From: Clostridia bacterium
Lineage (GTDB): Bacteria; Bacillota; Clostridia; Christensenellales; Aristaeellaceae
Length of the DNA: 64,000 nucleotides
Assembly: GCA_017431005.1 (NCBI GenBank)
Contig: JAFRLY010000032.1
Span: forward strand, 21,328-85,327
Direction: 5' to 3'
A program made the translations under genes and the position numbers. Shown one piece after another: positions 44,193 to 51,263 of this stretch. The notes under the pieces are model-generated. The model did not search any database. It had not been told where the DNA came from and saw only the letters and a program-made list of their open reading frames with translations. The number at the start of each line of letters is the position of its first letter. The first letter of the stretch is position 1.

Positions 44193-44209
44193 CGCCGGTC
44201 CTCCCGGCG
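44193..44209 (-). other. Leader hairpin upstream of the NusG-like gene
   Basis: CGCCGG (44209-44204 on minus) and CCGGCG (44198-44193) form a 6-bp GC stem with a 5-base loop, about 45 nt after the predicted transcription start. No T-run follows. It is a candidate recognition hairpin for the antiterminator, since LoaP is reported to recognise a leader hairpin; this is inference. Confidence 0.35.
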
Positions 44210-44253
44210 GCATCCCCATGGGCATACTCTCCCCTTACCCATAGAGATACAAT

Positions 44254-44283
44254 ATTTTACAATACTTTCTTATATACTGTCAA
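44254..44283 (-). promoter_or_regulatory. Promoter of the exopolysaccharide operon
   Basis: On the minus strand TTGACA (44283-44278) and TAAAAT (44259-44254) are 18 bases apart in a marked AT-rich island within GC-rich DNA. The leader to the GTG start at 44046 is about 200 nt. Read-through from the XRE operon upstream is possible, as only a weak hairpin separates them. Confidence 0.72.
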
Positions 44284-44300
44284 ATAAACACACGCCTTTT

Positions 44301-44765
44301 TCAGGCCCTCCGGTCCTCCTGGTCCAGCAGGATTTCCACCTGCCGCAGCGCCTGGTGATGCAGACGGCGGATCCAGCTGTTGTTGAAGCTCAGCTCACCG
44401 GCGATCGCCGGCCAGTTCATATACCGCAGATACCGCTTCTCCAGGATCTGCCGCATGGTCTCATGCTCCACCCGCTCGATCAGATGATGGATCTCCAGGA
44501 ATGCCCGGACTTCCTTTTCCTCATGGCATTTCAGCTCCTGCTTCGCTTCCTCCATTTCCAGGATCGCCTGCTCCATCACGTCATTCCGGGCCGTGGTCTG
44601 CACCCGGTCCTCCCGCAGGACCGCCGTGGTCCGGGTCGCGATCGCCTCCAGCCGGGCCAGACGCTCCAGGTCCCGCGTGACCTGCTCATGCGCGTCCCAG
44701 GCCTGATACAGAAAGGATTCCGCGCCGGAGCGTTCCTCCGGCTTTCTCTTCATGGGTCTGTTCAT
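44301..44765 (-). CDS. DUF1492-like protein with sigma-70 region-4-like helix-turn-helix
   Basis: The 154-residue protein has a long charged coiled-coil-like N-terminal part and a C-terminal helix-turn-helix: LIERVEHETMRQILEKRYLR, then NWPAIAGELSFNNSWIRRLH and HQALRQVEILL. That arrangement matches the DUF1492/ArpU-like proteins often found in phages and integrative elements, where they control late genes. It overlaps the ImmA-like gene by 4 bases and ends the three-gene operon. A DNA-binding regulator is likely; its target is not known. The NusG-like gene promoter lies only 18 bases after its stop. Confidence 0.72.
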   Translation of the reverse strand: MNRPMKRKPEERSGAESFLYQAWDAHEQVTRDLERLARLEAIATRTTAVLREDRVQTTARNDVMEQAILEMEEAKQELKCHEEKEVRAFLEIHHLIERVEHETMRQILEKRYLRYMNWPAIAGELSFNNSWIRRLHHQALRQVEILLDQEDRRA

Positions 44766-45499
44766 CGTTCTTCCGCCTTTCCGTCCCCCTGCTCCATGAT
44801 CCCGAGATCCGAAAGGCGGATGGCCGCCGCCTGCCGGGAAACACCAAAATAATCCGCCAGCCGCCGGGCCAGCATCCTGCCGTAAAAGGGCCGGCTTTCA
44901 CTGCCCGGCCCCATCCGGCGCATCATATCCTCCGCCTTCTCCAGAAACATTTTCCGGGGCATCAGCACCCGCGGCGCGATGCCGTTCGCCTGCCACTCCA
45001 TCCAGTCCTCGTCCGTCCAGGCCTCAGACTCCCCGGCCGGCTCCTGCACGGAGCAGCGGCACGCCACAGAGGCGGTCCTCCGCTCCTCCGCCAGGCGCTG
45101 AAAATGCGCCGCGCGGTGCAGGTACCAGTGCATGCATTCATGGCAGATGGTCAGTGTCAGCGCGCCGCCCAGCCACATGGCCACGGCCTCCGGATCGTAC
45201 AGCACGGTGCCGCTGGTGACCCGCAGGGTCCGGTACTCCTCTTCCTCCGGGTCCCAGATATCCACAACGCCGTCCCCGAAGCAGGTCATGCCCTGGATCA
45301 TCCCGTCCTCGCTGAGCCGGTACCGCCCGGACAGCTTCAGCCCCATCCGGTCCGCGGCGATCGTCCGGATCGGCACCGGGCCCGGTATCTCCAGGGATTC
45401 CGGATGATACTGCTCCAGAAAGCCCTCCGCCACGGCATCAAAATCCGCCTTCGGGATCCGCGGCACCCGGGTGAAGAGATCCACACGAAAGGATTTCAC
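44762..45499 (-). CDS. ImmA/IrrE-like metallopeptidase
   Basis: The 245-residue protein has the zinc motif HECMHWYLH (HExxH) near residue 120, preceded by TLTIC, and EWQANGIAPRVLMP with the Glu/Asn-Ala part of the peptidase M78 family. Such enzymes cleave XRE-type repressors or, as in Deinococcus IrrE, a regulator of stress genes. The start is GTG at 45499, overlapping the stop of the XRE gene, its probable substrate or partner. At the C-terminus VSRQAAAIRLSDLGIME resembles a helix-turn-helix. There is no signal peptide. Confidence 0.8.
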   Translation of the reverse strand: MKSFRVDLFTRVPRIPKADFDAVAEGFLEQYHPESLEIPGPVPIRTIAADRMGLKLSGRYRLSEDGMIQGMTCFGDGVVDIWDPEEEEYRTLRVTSGTVLYDPEAVAMWLGGALTLTICHECMHWYLHRAAHFQRLAEERRTASVACRCSVQEPAGESEAWTDEDWMEWQANGIAPRVLMPRKMFLEKAEDMMRRMGPGSESRPFYGRMLARRLADYFGVSRQAAAIRLSDLGIMEQGDGKAEER

Positions 45500-45912
45500 T
45501 GCTCCGGATCCTCCTCCGCATTCTCCTCATCCGCCGCGTTCATCTGGTCCACAATCTGCTTCCAGAACGCGTTGCCCAGGCCCTTCCGGTGCGCCGTCCG
45601 CAGCGCCACCCGGACGTAGGGCATATCCTCATCCATGATGACGTCCGTCAGGTCCGGCGCGGTCTGCTGCCGCTCCCGGCCGGCCAGATCCATCATCCTG
45701 TCCTCCTCCTCCCGGGTCATGGACAGGGCTTTCGAGATCGCCAGCAGCTGATTCTTCTCCGGTGGGTTCCGCCGGCCCTTCAGAATATCCGACAGATAGG
45801 GCAGGGAAATGCCGCCCATAGCCTCCGCCAGGTCGCGCAGCAGCACGTCCTCCCCGCCCGGCCCCCGGCCCTTCCGCAGCTGATTGATGTATTCGCCGAA
45901 CTCGCTCTTCAT
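45496..45912 (-). CDS. XRE-family helix-turn-helix regulator
   Basis: From the ATG at 45912 the protein has 138 residues. Residues 5-75 form an HTH_3 domain (LLRDLAEAMGGISLPYLSDILKGRRNPP) and the remainder is acidic with a Glu/Asp/Gln tail. Repressors paired with an ImmA-type protease are typical of mobile elements and stress circuits; the next gene overlaps it. Its promoter is a perfect consensus with repeats just downstream, so auto-repression is likely. GAGAAAGGG precedes the start. Confidence 0.85.
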   Translation of the reverse strand: MKSEFGEYINQLRKGRGPGGEDVLLRDLAEAMGGISLPYLSDILKGRRNPPEKNQLLAISKALSMTREEEDRMMDLAGRERQQTAPDLTDVIMDEDMPYVRVALRTAHRKGLGNAFWKQIVDQMNAADEENAEEDPEQ

Positions 45913-45963
45913 CCGGTTTTCCCTTTCTCCGGCTCTCACCGGCATACGGTTCTTTCTCTGCCG

Positions 45964-45998
45964 CTTCGCTGATTAACTACTTCGCTAATCTGCTAACT
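45964..45998 (-). repeat. Direct repeats, probable operator of the XRE operon
   Basis: CTTCGCTGAT (45964-45973) and CTTCGCTAAT (45980-45989) are 16 bases apart, and a third partial copy GCTAACT follows at 45992-45998. They lie between the promoter and the start codon, where a bound XRE protein would block transcription. Confidence 0.5.
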
Positions 45999-46007
45999 CG
46001 CATAGTC

Positions 46008-46036
46008 ATTATAATCCCCGCCCCGGGGAATGTCAA
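46008..46036 (-). promoter_or_regulatory. Perfect consensus promoter of the XRE-ImmA operon
   Basis: On the minus strand TTGACA (46036-46031) and TATAAT (46013-46008) have exactly 17 bases between them. Such a strong promoter usually needs a repressor. Confidence 0.85.
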
Positions 46037-46062
46037 GAAGAATCCGGAATTTCCGGACCGTC

Positions 46063-46099
46063 TTGACAGGTTATATCCACGTACGTTATAATGTACGTG
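46063..46099 (+). promoter_or_regulatory. Promoter and palindromic operator of the toxin-antitoxin operon
   Basis: TTGACA (46063-46068) and TATAAT (46087-46092) with 18-base spacing. An inverted repeat CACGTAC (46078-46084) and GTACGTG (46093-46099) brackets the -10, so antitoxin binding would exclude RNA polymerase. Perfect arms around an 8-base centre fit YefM-type autoregulation. Confidence 0.82.
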
Positions 46100-46118
46100 T
46101 CAGAAGGAGATGAAAAAA

Positions 46119-46367
46119 ATGACGACAACGTCCATAACCAATTTCCGGAAGAATATCTACAAGATGATGGAGAACACCGTCCGGTACAACGAACCGGTGA
46201 GCATTGCCACGAAGGACGGAAACGCCGTCATGATCAGCCAGGAGGAATACAACAGCCTCGTTGAAACGCTTTATCTGAACTCGCAGCCCGGCATGCGGGA
46301 CAAGCTTCTGGACGGGCTGAACACTCCCCTGGAGGATACGGTTCCGGAGGAAGAGGTGGCCTGGTAA
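46119..46367 (+). CDS. yefM: Antitoxin, Phd/YefM family
   Basis: The protein has 82 residues from the ATG at 46119. An ATG at 46110 touches the AGAAGGAG ribosome site, so the later start is favoured. It begins MTTTSITNFRKNIYKMMENT, has VMISQEEYNSLVETLYL in the middle (the conserved YefM segment) and an acidic C-terminal part that wraps the toxin. It neutralises the YoeB-like toxin encoded immediately after and represses the operon through its N-terminal DNA-binding half. Confidence 0.92.
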   Translation: MTTTSITNFRKNIYKMMENTVRYNEPVSIATKDGNAVMISQEEYNSLVETLYLNSQPGMRDKLLDGLNTPLEDTVPEEEVAW

Positions 46368-46613
46368 ATGTATCACATCGTCTATACCCGGACCGCCGTG
46401 AAGGACATTCCGAAGCTTAAGGCCGCCCGCCTGGACGGCAAAGCCCGGGCGCTGATCGACGTGATCCGGGAAAATCCCTTTCAGCGGCCGCCGGAATATG
46501 AAAAGCTCGTCGGAGATATGAACGGCCTGTTTTCCCGCAGAATCAACCTGCAGCACCGGCTGGTATACCAGGTATACGAAGAGGAAAAAACCGTAAAAAT
46601 CGTCAGTCTGTGA
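46368..46613 (+). CDS. yoeB: Toxin, YoeB-like mRNA interferase (RelE superfamily)
   Basis: The 81-residue protein carries the YoeB signature YEKLVGDMNGLFSRRINLQHRLVYQV, here split: PPEYEKLVGD, FSRRINLQHR and LVYQVYEE. It cuts mRNA at the ribosomal A site when free of antitoxin. Length and the C-terminal hydrophobic end are typical. The ATG follows the antitoxin TAA without a gap, so translation is coupled. All elements of an intact system are present. Confidence 0.92.
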   Translation: MYHIVYTRTAVKDIPKLKAARLDGKARALIDVIRENPFQRPPEYEKLVGDMNGLFSRRINLQHRLVYQVYEEEKTVKIVSL

Positions 46614-46661
46614 ACACATTACGAAAGATAACAACAATCACATCCGAAAGGGGAGAGACAG

Positions 46662-46805
46662 ATGACTGACCCGAAGAAGAGCAGGGAAGAGGAATGGAAC
46701 GACACCATTCCCGATCCCGAGGAGGAGCTCCCGGAACCCTATGAGGAAACCTACCGGGACGGCAGTCCCAAAAATGAATGCTGGGCAGACAGGCAGGAGG
46801 GTTAA
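46662..46805 (+). CDS. Small acidic protein, unknown
   Basis: A 47-codon frame from ATG at 46662 has a good ribosome site (AAAGGGGAGA). The peptide is very acidic with many Glu, Asp and Pro (DPEEELPEPYEETYRDG). It lies 48 bases after yoeB in the same direction and may be cotranscribed. Its TAA shares bases with the TAA of the convergent gene (TTAA). It has no known domain I recognise. It may be real because of the ribosome site and biased composition, but coding is not proven. Confidence 0.5.
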   Translation: MTDPKKSREEEWNDTIPDPEEELPEPYEETYRDGSPKNECWADRQEG

Positions 46806-47530
46806 CGGAAGCCCATCACCTTCCTGAGCGCGCGCTCATCCACTTCCGGATAAAACTGAAGAATCTGCTTCCGGATCCGGTCCCGGGACGCTTCCGGCGT
46901 CCGGCCGCAGCCGTTGACCGCGTCGTAGCCCCACTTGGTTTCCGGGGTCATGAGTTCTGAGATATGCCAGCCGTAGGGAATCCCGAGCCTGTTTTCCCGC
47001 TGCCTGAAATCCCCGACGATCAGGAAGGTCTGCATCTCCAGCTCCGTGACCGCGCCCTCGAAGCCCTTCATGACCCCGGCCCGCTTCTTCAGGTCGCAGG
47101 TCAGGAGCTTTTTCCCGGCGCACTGATCGTTCAGCTCAAAGGCGTCCATCACCTGCCGGTTCCTGTGCTTCATCTTCCCGTCTTCATAAAAGCCCTCATA
47201 ATCATAGCCGTCCCGGCGGACGTTCGCGAAGTCCGGAAACCACTCTGCGGACACGAAGCCGGCTTTTTTATCGAAAAATTTGCCGTAGGCCACGTGCGTG
47301 TTGGAGGCCAGGACCTGCCGCCAGGCCCAGGGATCCGAGGCCGGATCGTCCGTCCACCAGTCCCCGGCTGGGGTGTGCTCCTCCACGGAGAAGCCGGGAA
47401 TTTCGTTGGAAAACAGCGGCAGGAAGCCAACCCGCTCCACCAGCGCCAGCAGATCCTCCGGCGTATACAGGCGGTCCGGGCTGTTCCGCCCGCAGCCCTT
47501 CATGATCCAGGCGCCGTCAATCGTATCCAT
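46802..47530 (-). CDS. AlkZ-related / conserved hypothetical protein
   Basis: The 242-residue protein contains GFLPLFSNEIPGFSVEEHT, WWTDDPASDPWAWRQVLA, YGKFFDKKAGFVSAEWFPDF and MQTFLIVGDFRQRENRLG. I know this pattern from a widespread clostridial family labelled AlkZ-related; AlkZ enzymes are DNA glycosylases for crosslinks and alkylated bases, but the QxQ-type catalytic motif of true AlkZ is not clear here, so no reaction is assigned. GAGGAATG precedes the ATG. It begins 3 bases after the GH43 stop, so the two are in one operon although functionally unrelated. Confidence 0.6.
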   Translation of the reverse strand: MDTIDGAWIMKGCGRNSPDRLYTPEDLLALVERVGFLPLFSNEIPGFSVEEHTPAGDWWTDDPASDPWAWRQVLASNTHVAYGKFFDKKAGFVSAEWFPDFANVRRDGYDYEGFYEDGKMKHRNRQVMDAFELNDQCAGKKLLTCDLKKRAGVMKGFEGAVTELEMQTFLIVGDFRQRENRLGIPYGWHISELMTPETKWGYDAVNGCGRTPEASRDRIRKQILQFYPEVDERALRKVMGFR

Positions 47531-47533
47531 CCG

Positions 47534-49027
47534 TCATTCCTCCGCCTGCCAGGCATGGAAGTCCATGGTGCTGTCAAACACAAAGCAGAGATCCGAAACA
47601 CCGGAAAGTTTCACAGGGATGATGAATTCCGTCTGCTCTTCCGTGCCCGCCGGAATCTGAACGGAGCCGGCGACTTCGCCCTCCGGCGTCCCGGGGACGA
47701 TCCAGACCGTGCCGCCCTCCGGGGCGGAGACCCGCAGCCGGATGCACGAGGCTTTCTCCCCGAAGTCCGCGCCGGCAACCATCGTCCAGCCGCCGGGCGC
47801 GGTGCGCACCCAGGTTTCCCCGTCCTTCATGGCGACGGTGATACCGCCCTGGTTGGCCATGGTCGCGGCGCTGACCTCCCGGAAGGGATCCAGAGGCTTT
47901 TTCTGCTTCAGCCCCTTCATCGTGCCGGTCACGCTCTGCAGCTTTCCGTCCTCCCGTACGGTGATCCGGTCCGCCTGGGGGCTGCGGTAATTGCCCGTGA
48001 TCCCCATGGCCTTTTCCACACAGCGGTTGTGATAGAACAGATAGTACTCCCCGTCCAGGCTGACGATCGCATGATGGTTGTTGCCCCAGAGACCGAAGAA
48101 CCGGCCCTGGTTCGGGAACAGCTCTCCGGCATAGGTATACGGACCCATGGGATCGTCCGCCGTCATATACTCAATGGCCCCGCTGGTCAGCCGCAGGGCG
48201 TTGCCGTCCGTCTGCCAGTTGGAGCAGTAGGAATAGATATACCTTCCGCCGATCTTGTTCAGCCCGGAATCCTCAAACAGCCAGGGCACATCCAGCGTCA
48301 CCGGATCCCCGTCCAGGCTCAGCATATCCGCCCCCAGCCGGACGATCCGCGCGGTGCCCGGCGCCTTCTGCTTTCCCTGGGGAACGCCGCCCCCGAAGGC
48401 CAGATAGCCGGTGCCGTCATCGTCGACCAGGACCGCCGGGTCAAACAGCCAGGTCACGTTCGCGCAGTTCGGCGTGCTGCGGGTGATCAGCAGGCGGCCC
48501 AGCTCATCCCGCCAGGGACCGGTGGGAGCATCCGCCGTCAGCACGCCGATGCCGTTACCGCCGTTGCAGAAATACAGGAAGAACTTTTCCCGCCCGTCAA
48601 TCTCCTTATGCGCGGCGCAGGGCGCCCAGGAATTGACCGCTCCCCGGGCAATGCCGCCGGGGCCCGCCACGGGGATGCGCCCGTGGTCCGTCCAGTTCAC
48701 CAGATCGTCCGAGGAAATACAGTTGATATGCCGGATCTGGCTGTAGCTGTTTTCCTTCACATTCCCCTTCGCGTCCCGCTCGATGACGTCATCCGTCATG
48801 AAGACGTACAGCCGGCCCTCATATTCCATGACGCCCGGGTCCGCCCCGAAGCGCTGGGTATACAGGGGGTTCCCGTCCCCGATTTTCTTCCAGGATTCCG
48901 CCAGGGAAAGATTCTGCCGTTCCAAAGTTTCGCGTACTCCTTCCGCCCGCGCGGCCTGCGCGGATCCCATCAGGACACCGGCTGCCAGCAGCGCCGCCAG
49001 ACGGTGAATCACATGCCGTTTTTTCAT
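47534..49027 (-). CDS. Secreted glycoside hydrolase family 43-like enzyme
   Basis: The 497-residue protein starts with a signal peptide (ALLAAGVLMGSAQAARAEG). The catalytic part, about residues 40-345, is a five-bladed beta-propeller pattern: ADPGVMEYEGRLYVFMT with the general-base Asp, SSDDLVNWTDHG, NSWAPCAAHKE, FDPAVLVDDDGTGYLAFGG and WLFEDSGLNKIGG with the general-acid Glu. The C-terminal 130 residues form a beta-sandwich resembling CBM6. Such enzymes release arabinose or xylose from plant hemicellulose or pectin. There is no lipobox or cell-wall anchor, so it is released or held otherwise. Confidence 0.87.
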   Translation of the reverse strand: MKKRHVIHRLAALLAAGVLMGSAQAARAEGVRETLERQNLSLAESWKKIGDGNPLYTQRFGADPGVMEYEGRLYVFMTDDVIERDAKGNVKENSYSQIRHINCISSDDLVNWTDHGRIPVAGPGGIARGAVNSWAPCAAHKEIDGREKFFLYFCNGGNGIGVLTADAPTGPWRDELGRLLITRSTPNCANVTWLFDPAVLVDDDGTGYLAFGGGVPQGKQKAPGTARIVRLGADMLSLDGDPVTLDVPWLFEDSGLNKIGGRYIYSYCSNWQTDGNALRLTSGAIEYMTADDPMGPYTYAGELFPNQGRFFGLWGNNHHAIVSLDGEYYLFYHNRCVEKAMGITGNYRSPQADRITVREDGKLQSVTGTMKGLKQKKPLDPFREVSAATMANQGGITVAMKDGETWVRTAPGGWTMVAGADFGEKASCIRLRVSAPEGGTVWIVPGTPEGEVAGSVQIPAGTEEQTEFIIPVKLSGVSDLCFVFDSTMDFHAWQAEE

Positions 49028-49081
49028 TTTCAGATGCCTGCCTCCCGGTCTGTATACATATTTTCTGGAGGGTTCCCGATC

Positions 49082-49110
49082 AGTATACCATCCGGACGGA
49101 GGAAGAACAA
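49082..49110 (-). promoter_or_regulatory. Candidate promoter of GH43
   Basis: On the minus strand TTGTTC (49110-49105) and TATACT (49087-49082) with 17-base spacing, 55 bases before the ATG. Confidence 0.45.
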
Positions 49111-49117
49111 CGGCTGT

Positions 49118-49147
49118 TTGACACTCCTCCCGGGCTTCCGGTATAAT
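49118..49147 (+). promoter_or_regulatory. Promoter of the dienelactone hydrolase / radical SAM operon
   Basis: TTGACA (49118-49123) and TATAAT (49142-49147), both perfect, 18 bases apart. Its -35 is only 7 bases from the -35 of the divergent GH43 promoter. Confidence 0.78.
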
Positions 49148-49208
49148 GCAGGCATGAGAAAACTGACAAACGCATAAACCGCTCAGCAGAGAAAGGAGAG
49201 ATTCCGAA

Positions 49209-49976
49209 GTGTGGAATGATTTTCAGACGGACGCCTGGTCCGGCCTGACCGCGGAGACCATCTCCCTGAAGGGCCATGAAGGGAAGGAAATCCATGCCTG
49301 GTGGTCCCGCCCCCTGGGCGCCGGCCCGCATCCCGGCATCGTGCTGATTCCCCATATGCCCGGCTGGGACGAATGGTGCCGGGAGACCAGCCTCCGGTTC
49401 ACGAACCACGGCTACAGCGTGCTCTGCCCCGATATCTACCAGGACTTCGGCTTCGGCACCCCGCCGGAGGTTTCCGGACGGATGCGGGAGGCCGGCGGCG
49501 TGCATGACGCCAGCGTGATGGGGGACGTGCAGGGCTGCCTGTCCTTCCTGCGCTCCCAGCCCAGCTCGAACGGAAAGACCGGCGTCATCGGCATGTGCTC
49601 CGGCGGCCGGCACGCCTTCCTGGCGGCCTGCACCGTGGACGGCTTTGACGCCGCGGTGGACTGCTGGGGCGGCGGCGTCAGCATGACGCCGGAGCAGCTG
49701 AGCCCCGCCCGGCCGGTCGCGCCGATTGACTATACCGAGCGGCTGAGCATCCCGCTGCTGGGCATCTTCGGCAACGAGGACCGGAGCCCCACCCGGGAGG
49801 ACGTGGACGTGCTCGAGGCAAGGCTGAAGGCCGCCGGCAAAACCTATGAATTCCACCGTTACGACGGCGCCGGCCACGGCATCTGGTACTACGACAGACC
49901 CATGTACCGCCAGGAGGCCGCCATGGACTCCTGGAACAAAACGCTCGATTTCTTCGACAGATACCTGAAAACATAA
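49209..49976 (+). CDS. Dienelactone hydrolase family protein
   Basis: The 255-residue alpha/beta hydrolase has the Cys nucleophile in GMCSGGRH (near residue 122), Asp in FGNEDRSPT (near 183) and His in GAGHGIWYY (near 219), the Cys-Asp-His triad of dienelactone hydrolases. It opens lactones or esters in the cytoplasm; the physiological substrate is unknown. The start is GTG at 49209 with AAAGGAGAG upstream. The radical SAM gene follows 15 bases later, so the two are cotranscribed. Confidence 0.87.
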   Translation: MWNDFQTDAWSGLTAETISLKGHEGKEIHAWWSRPLGAGPHPGIVLIPHMPGWDEWCRETSLRFTNHGYSVLCPDIYQDFGFGTPPEVSGRMREAGGVHDASVMGDVQGCLSFLRSQPSSNGKTGVIGMCSGGRHAFLAACTVDGFDAAVDCWGGGVSMTPEQLSPARPVAPIDYTERLSIPLLGIFGNEDRSPTREDVDVLEARLKAAGKTYEFHRYDGAGHGIWYYDRPMYRQEAAMDSWNKTLDFFDRYLKT

Positions 49977-49991
49977 CAGAGGAGCATTCAC

Positions 49992-51260
49992 ATGTCATCC
50001 TTTTCCGGTTCCGAAGCCCGCAGGCCCTTCGTCGTCATGGCGAAGCCTGCGGGCTCCGCCTGTAATATGCGGTGCGCGTACTGCTACTACCTGCACAATC
50101 CCGTCTCCTCCGCCTCCGGCCTCATGCGCCGGGACACCCTCGAAAAATTCATCCGCAGCTATATCGCCGCCTCTCCCGGGCCGGTGGTTTCCTTCGTCTG
50201 GCACGGCGGCGAGCCGACGCTGGCCGGACTTGATTTTTACCGGGAGGCCGTCCGGCTGCAGAAGCAGTACCTGCCGGAGGGCCGGGAATGCTGGAACAAC
50301 CTGCAGACCAACGGCCTGCTGCTGGACGATGCCTGGTGCGCCTTCCTGGCAGAAGAGCATTTTGACGTGGGCATCAGCCTGGACGGCACGCAGGCGCTGC
50401 ACGACGCTTTCCGCCCCGACGCCGCAGGGCAGCCGACCTACAGCCGGACCGCCGAAAGCATCCGCCGGCTCCAGCGCCGCGGCATTCAGCCGGACCTGCT
50501 GTGCACGGTCAACGCCCGCACCGCGGAGCAGGGCGCCGCGGTCTACCGCACCCTGCGGGACCTGGGAACCGGCTGGATGCAGTTCATTCCCGTCGTCTGC
50601 CGGGAGGAGGACGGGGAAACCGCTCCCTTCTCCGTCACTGCCCGGGGCTACGGAACGTTCCTGACGGACGTTTTCGCCGAATGGATCTATCACGATCTGG
50701 ACAAAACCGAGGTGCAGCTGTTCAGCGAGACCGCCGTCATGCTCAGCGGCGGGGAGGCCAGCCTCTGCTGGCTGCGGGAAACCTGCGGGGATGTGCCGGT
50801 GGTCGAAAAGGACGGCAGTGTCTACGCCTGTGACCATTTCGTGCGGGAGGATTACCGCATCGGCAGCCTGCATGACAGCCCCCTGGCGGAGCTCGTGAAC
50901 GGCGGAAAACAGCTGCGCTTCGGAAGGCAAAAAAAAGAAGGCCTGACGGCCTTCTGCCGCGCCTGCCCCTGGCTCAGCCTGTGCCGCGGCGGCTGTCCCA
51001 AGGACCGGTTCGCCCGCTCCCCGGAGGGGGAGCCGGGCCAGTACGCCCTGTGCGAAGGGCTGCGGATGTTCTACAGCTACGCGGTTCCCCGGCTCCGGCG
51101 CGCGATGGCGCTCTCCGGACAGGGCAGAACGCAGCGCGAGGTCATGGATACCCTCGTTCAGGAGGAAAGGGAGAGATGCCGGAGCGTCAGCCGGAACGAT
51201 CCCTGCCCCTGCGGCAGCGGAAAGAAGTTCAAGCAGTGCTGCCTGCCCCGCTGCCCCTGA
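49992..51260 (+). CDS. Radical SAM anaerobic sulfatase-maturase-like enzyme with SEC-C tail
   Basis: The 422-residue protein has the radical SAM motif CNMRCAYCYY (Cys 24, 28, 31) after VMAKPAGSA, the typical anSME opening, followed by FVWHGGEPTLAGL, GISLDGT and a SPASM cluster region (YACDHF, FCRACPWLSLCRGGCPKDR). Such enzymes convert an active-site Cys or Ser of sulfatases to formylglycine. The last 25 residues (NDPCPCGSGKKFKQCC) form a complete SEC-C zinc motif. No sulfatase is in the window, so either a distant sulfatase or another protein is the target. Distance to the convergent ABC gene stop is 3 bases. Confidence 0.85.
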   Translation: MSSFSGSEARRPFVVMAKPAGSACNMRCAYCYYLHNPVSSASGLMRRDTLEKFIRSYIAASPGPVVSFVWHGGEPTLAGLDFYREAVRLQKQYLPEGRECWNNLQTNGLLLDDAWCAFLAEEHFDVGISLDGTQALHDAFRPDAAGQPTYSRTAESIRRLQRRGIQPDLLCTVNARTAEQGAAVYRTLRDLGTGWMQFIPVVCREEDGETAPFSVTARGYGTFLTDVFAEWIYHDLDKTEVQLFSETAVMLSGGEASLCWLRETCGDVPVVEKDGSVYACDHFVREDYRIGSLHDSPLAELVNGGKQLRFGRQKKEGLTAFCRACPWLSLCRGGCPKDRFARSPEGEPGQYALCEGLRMFYSYAVPRLRRAMALSGQGRTQREVMDTLVQEERERCRSVSRNDPCPCGSGKKFKQCCLPRCP

Positions 51261-51263
51261 GCC

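Noticed and set aside
45964-45998. Repeats considered as part of a CRISPR array
   Set aside because: Only two to three imperfect 7-10 base units spaced 16 bases apart, with no cas genes; an operator is the better reading.
46964-49177. Plus-strand frame of 737 codons opposite GH43
   Set aside because: GH43 on minus has a signal peptide and catalytic residues; the opposite frame spans two minus-strand genes and a promoter region.
49154-49177. Seven-codon ORF (MRKLTNA) before the dienelactone hydrolase
   Set aside because: It follows the promoter and could be a leader peptide, but there is no ribosome site or attenuator hairpin to support it.
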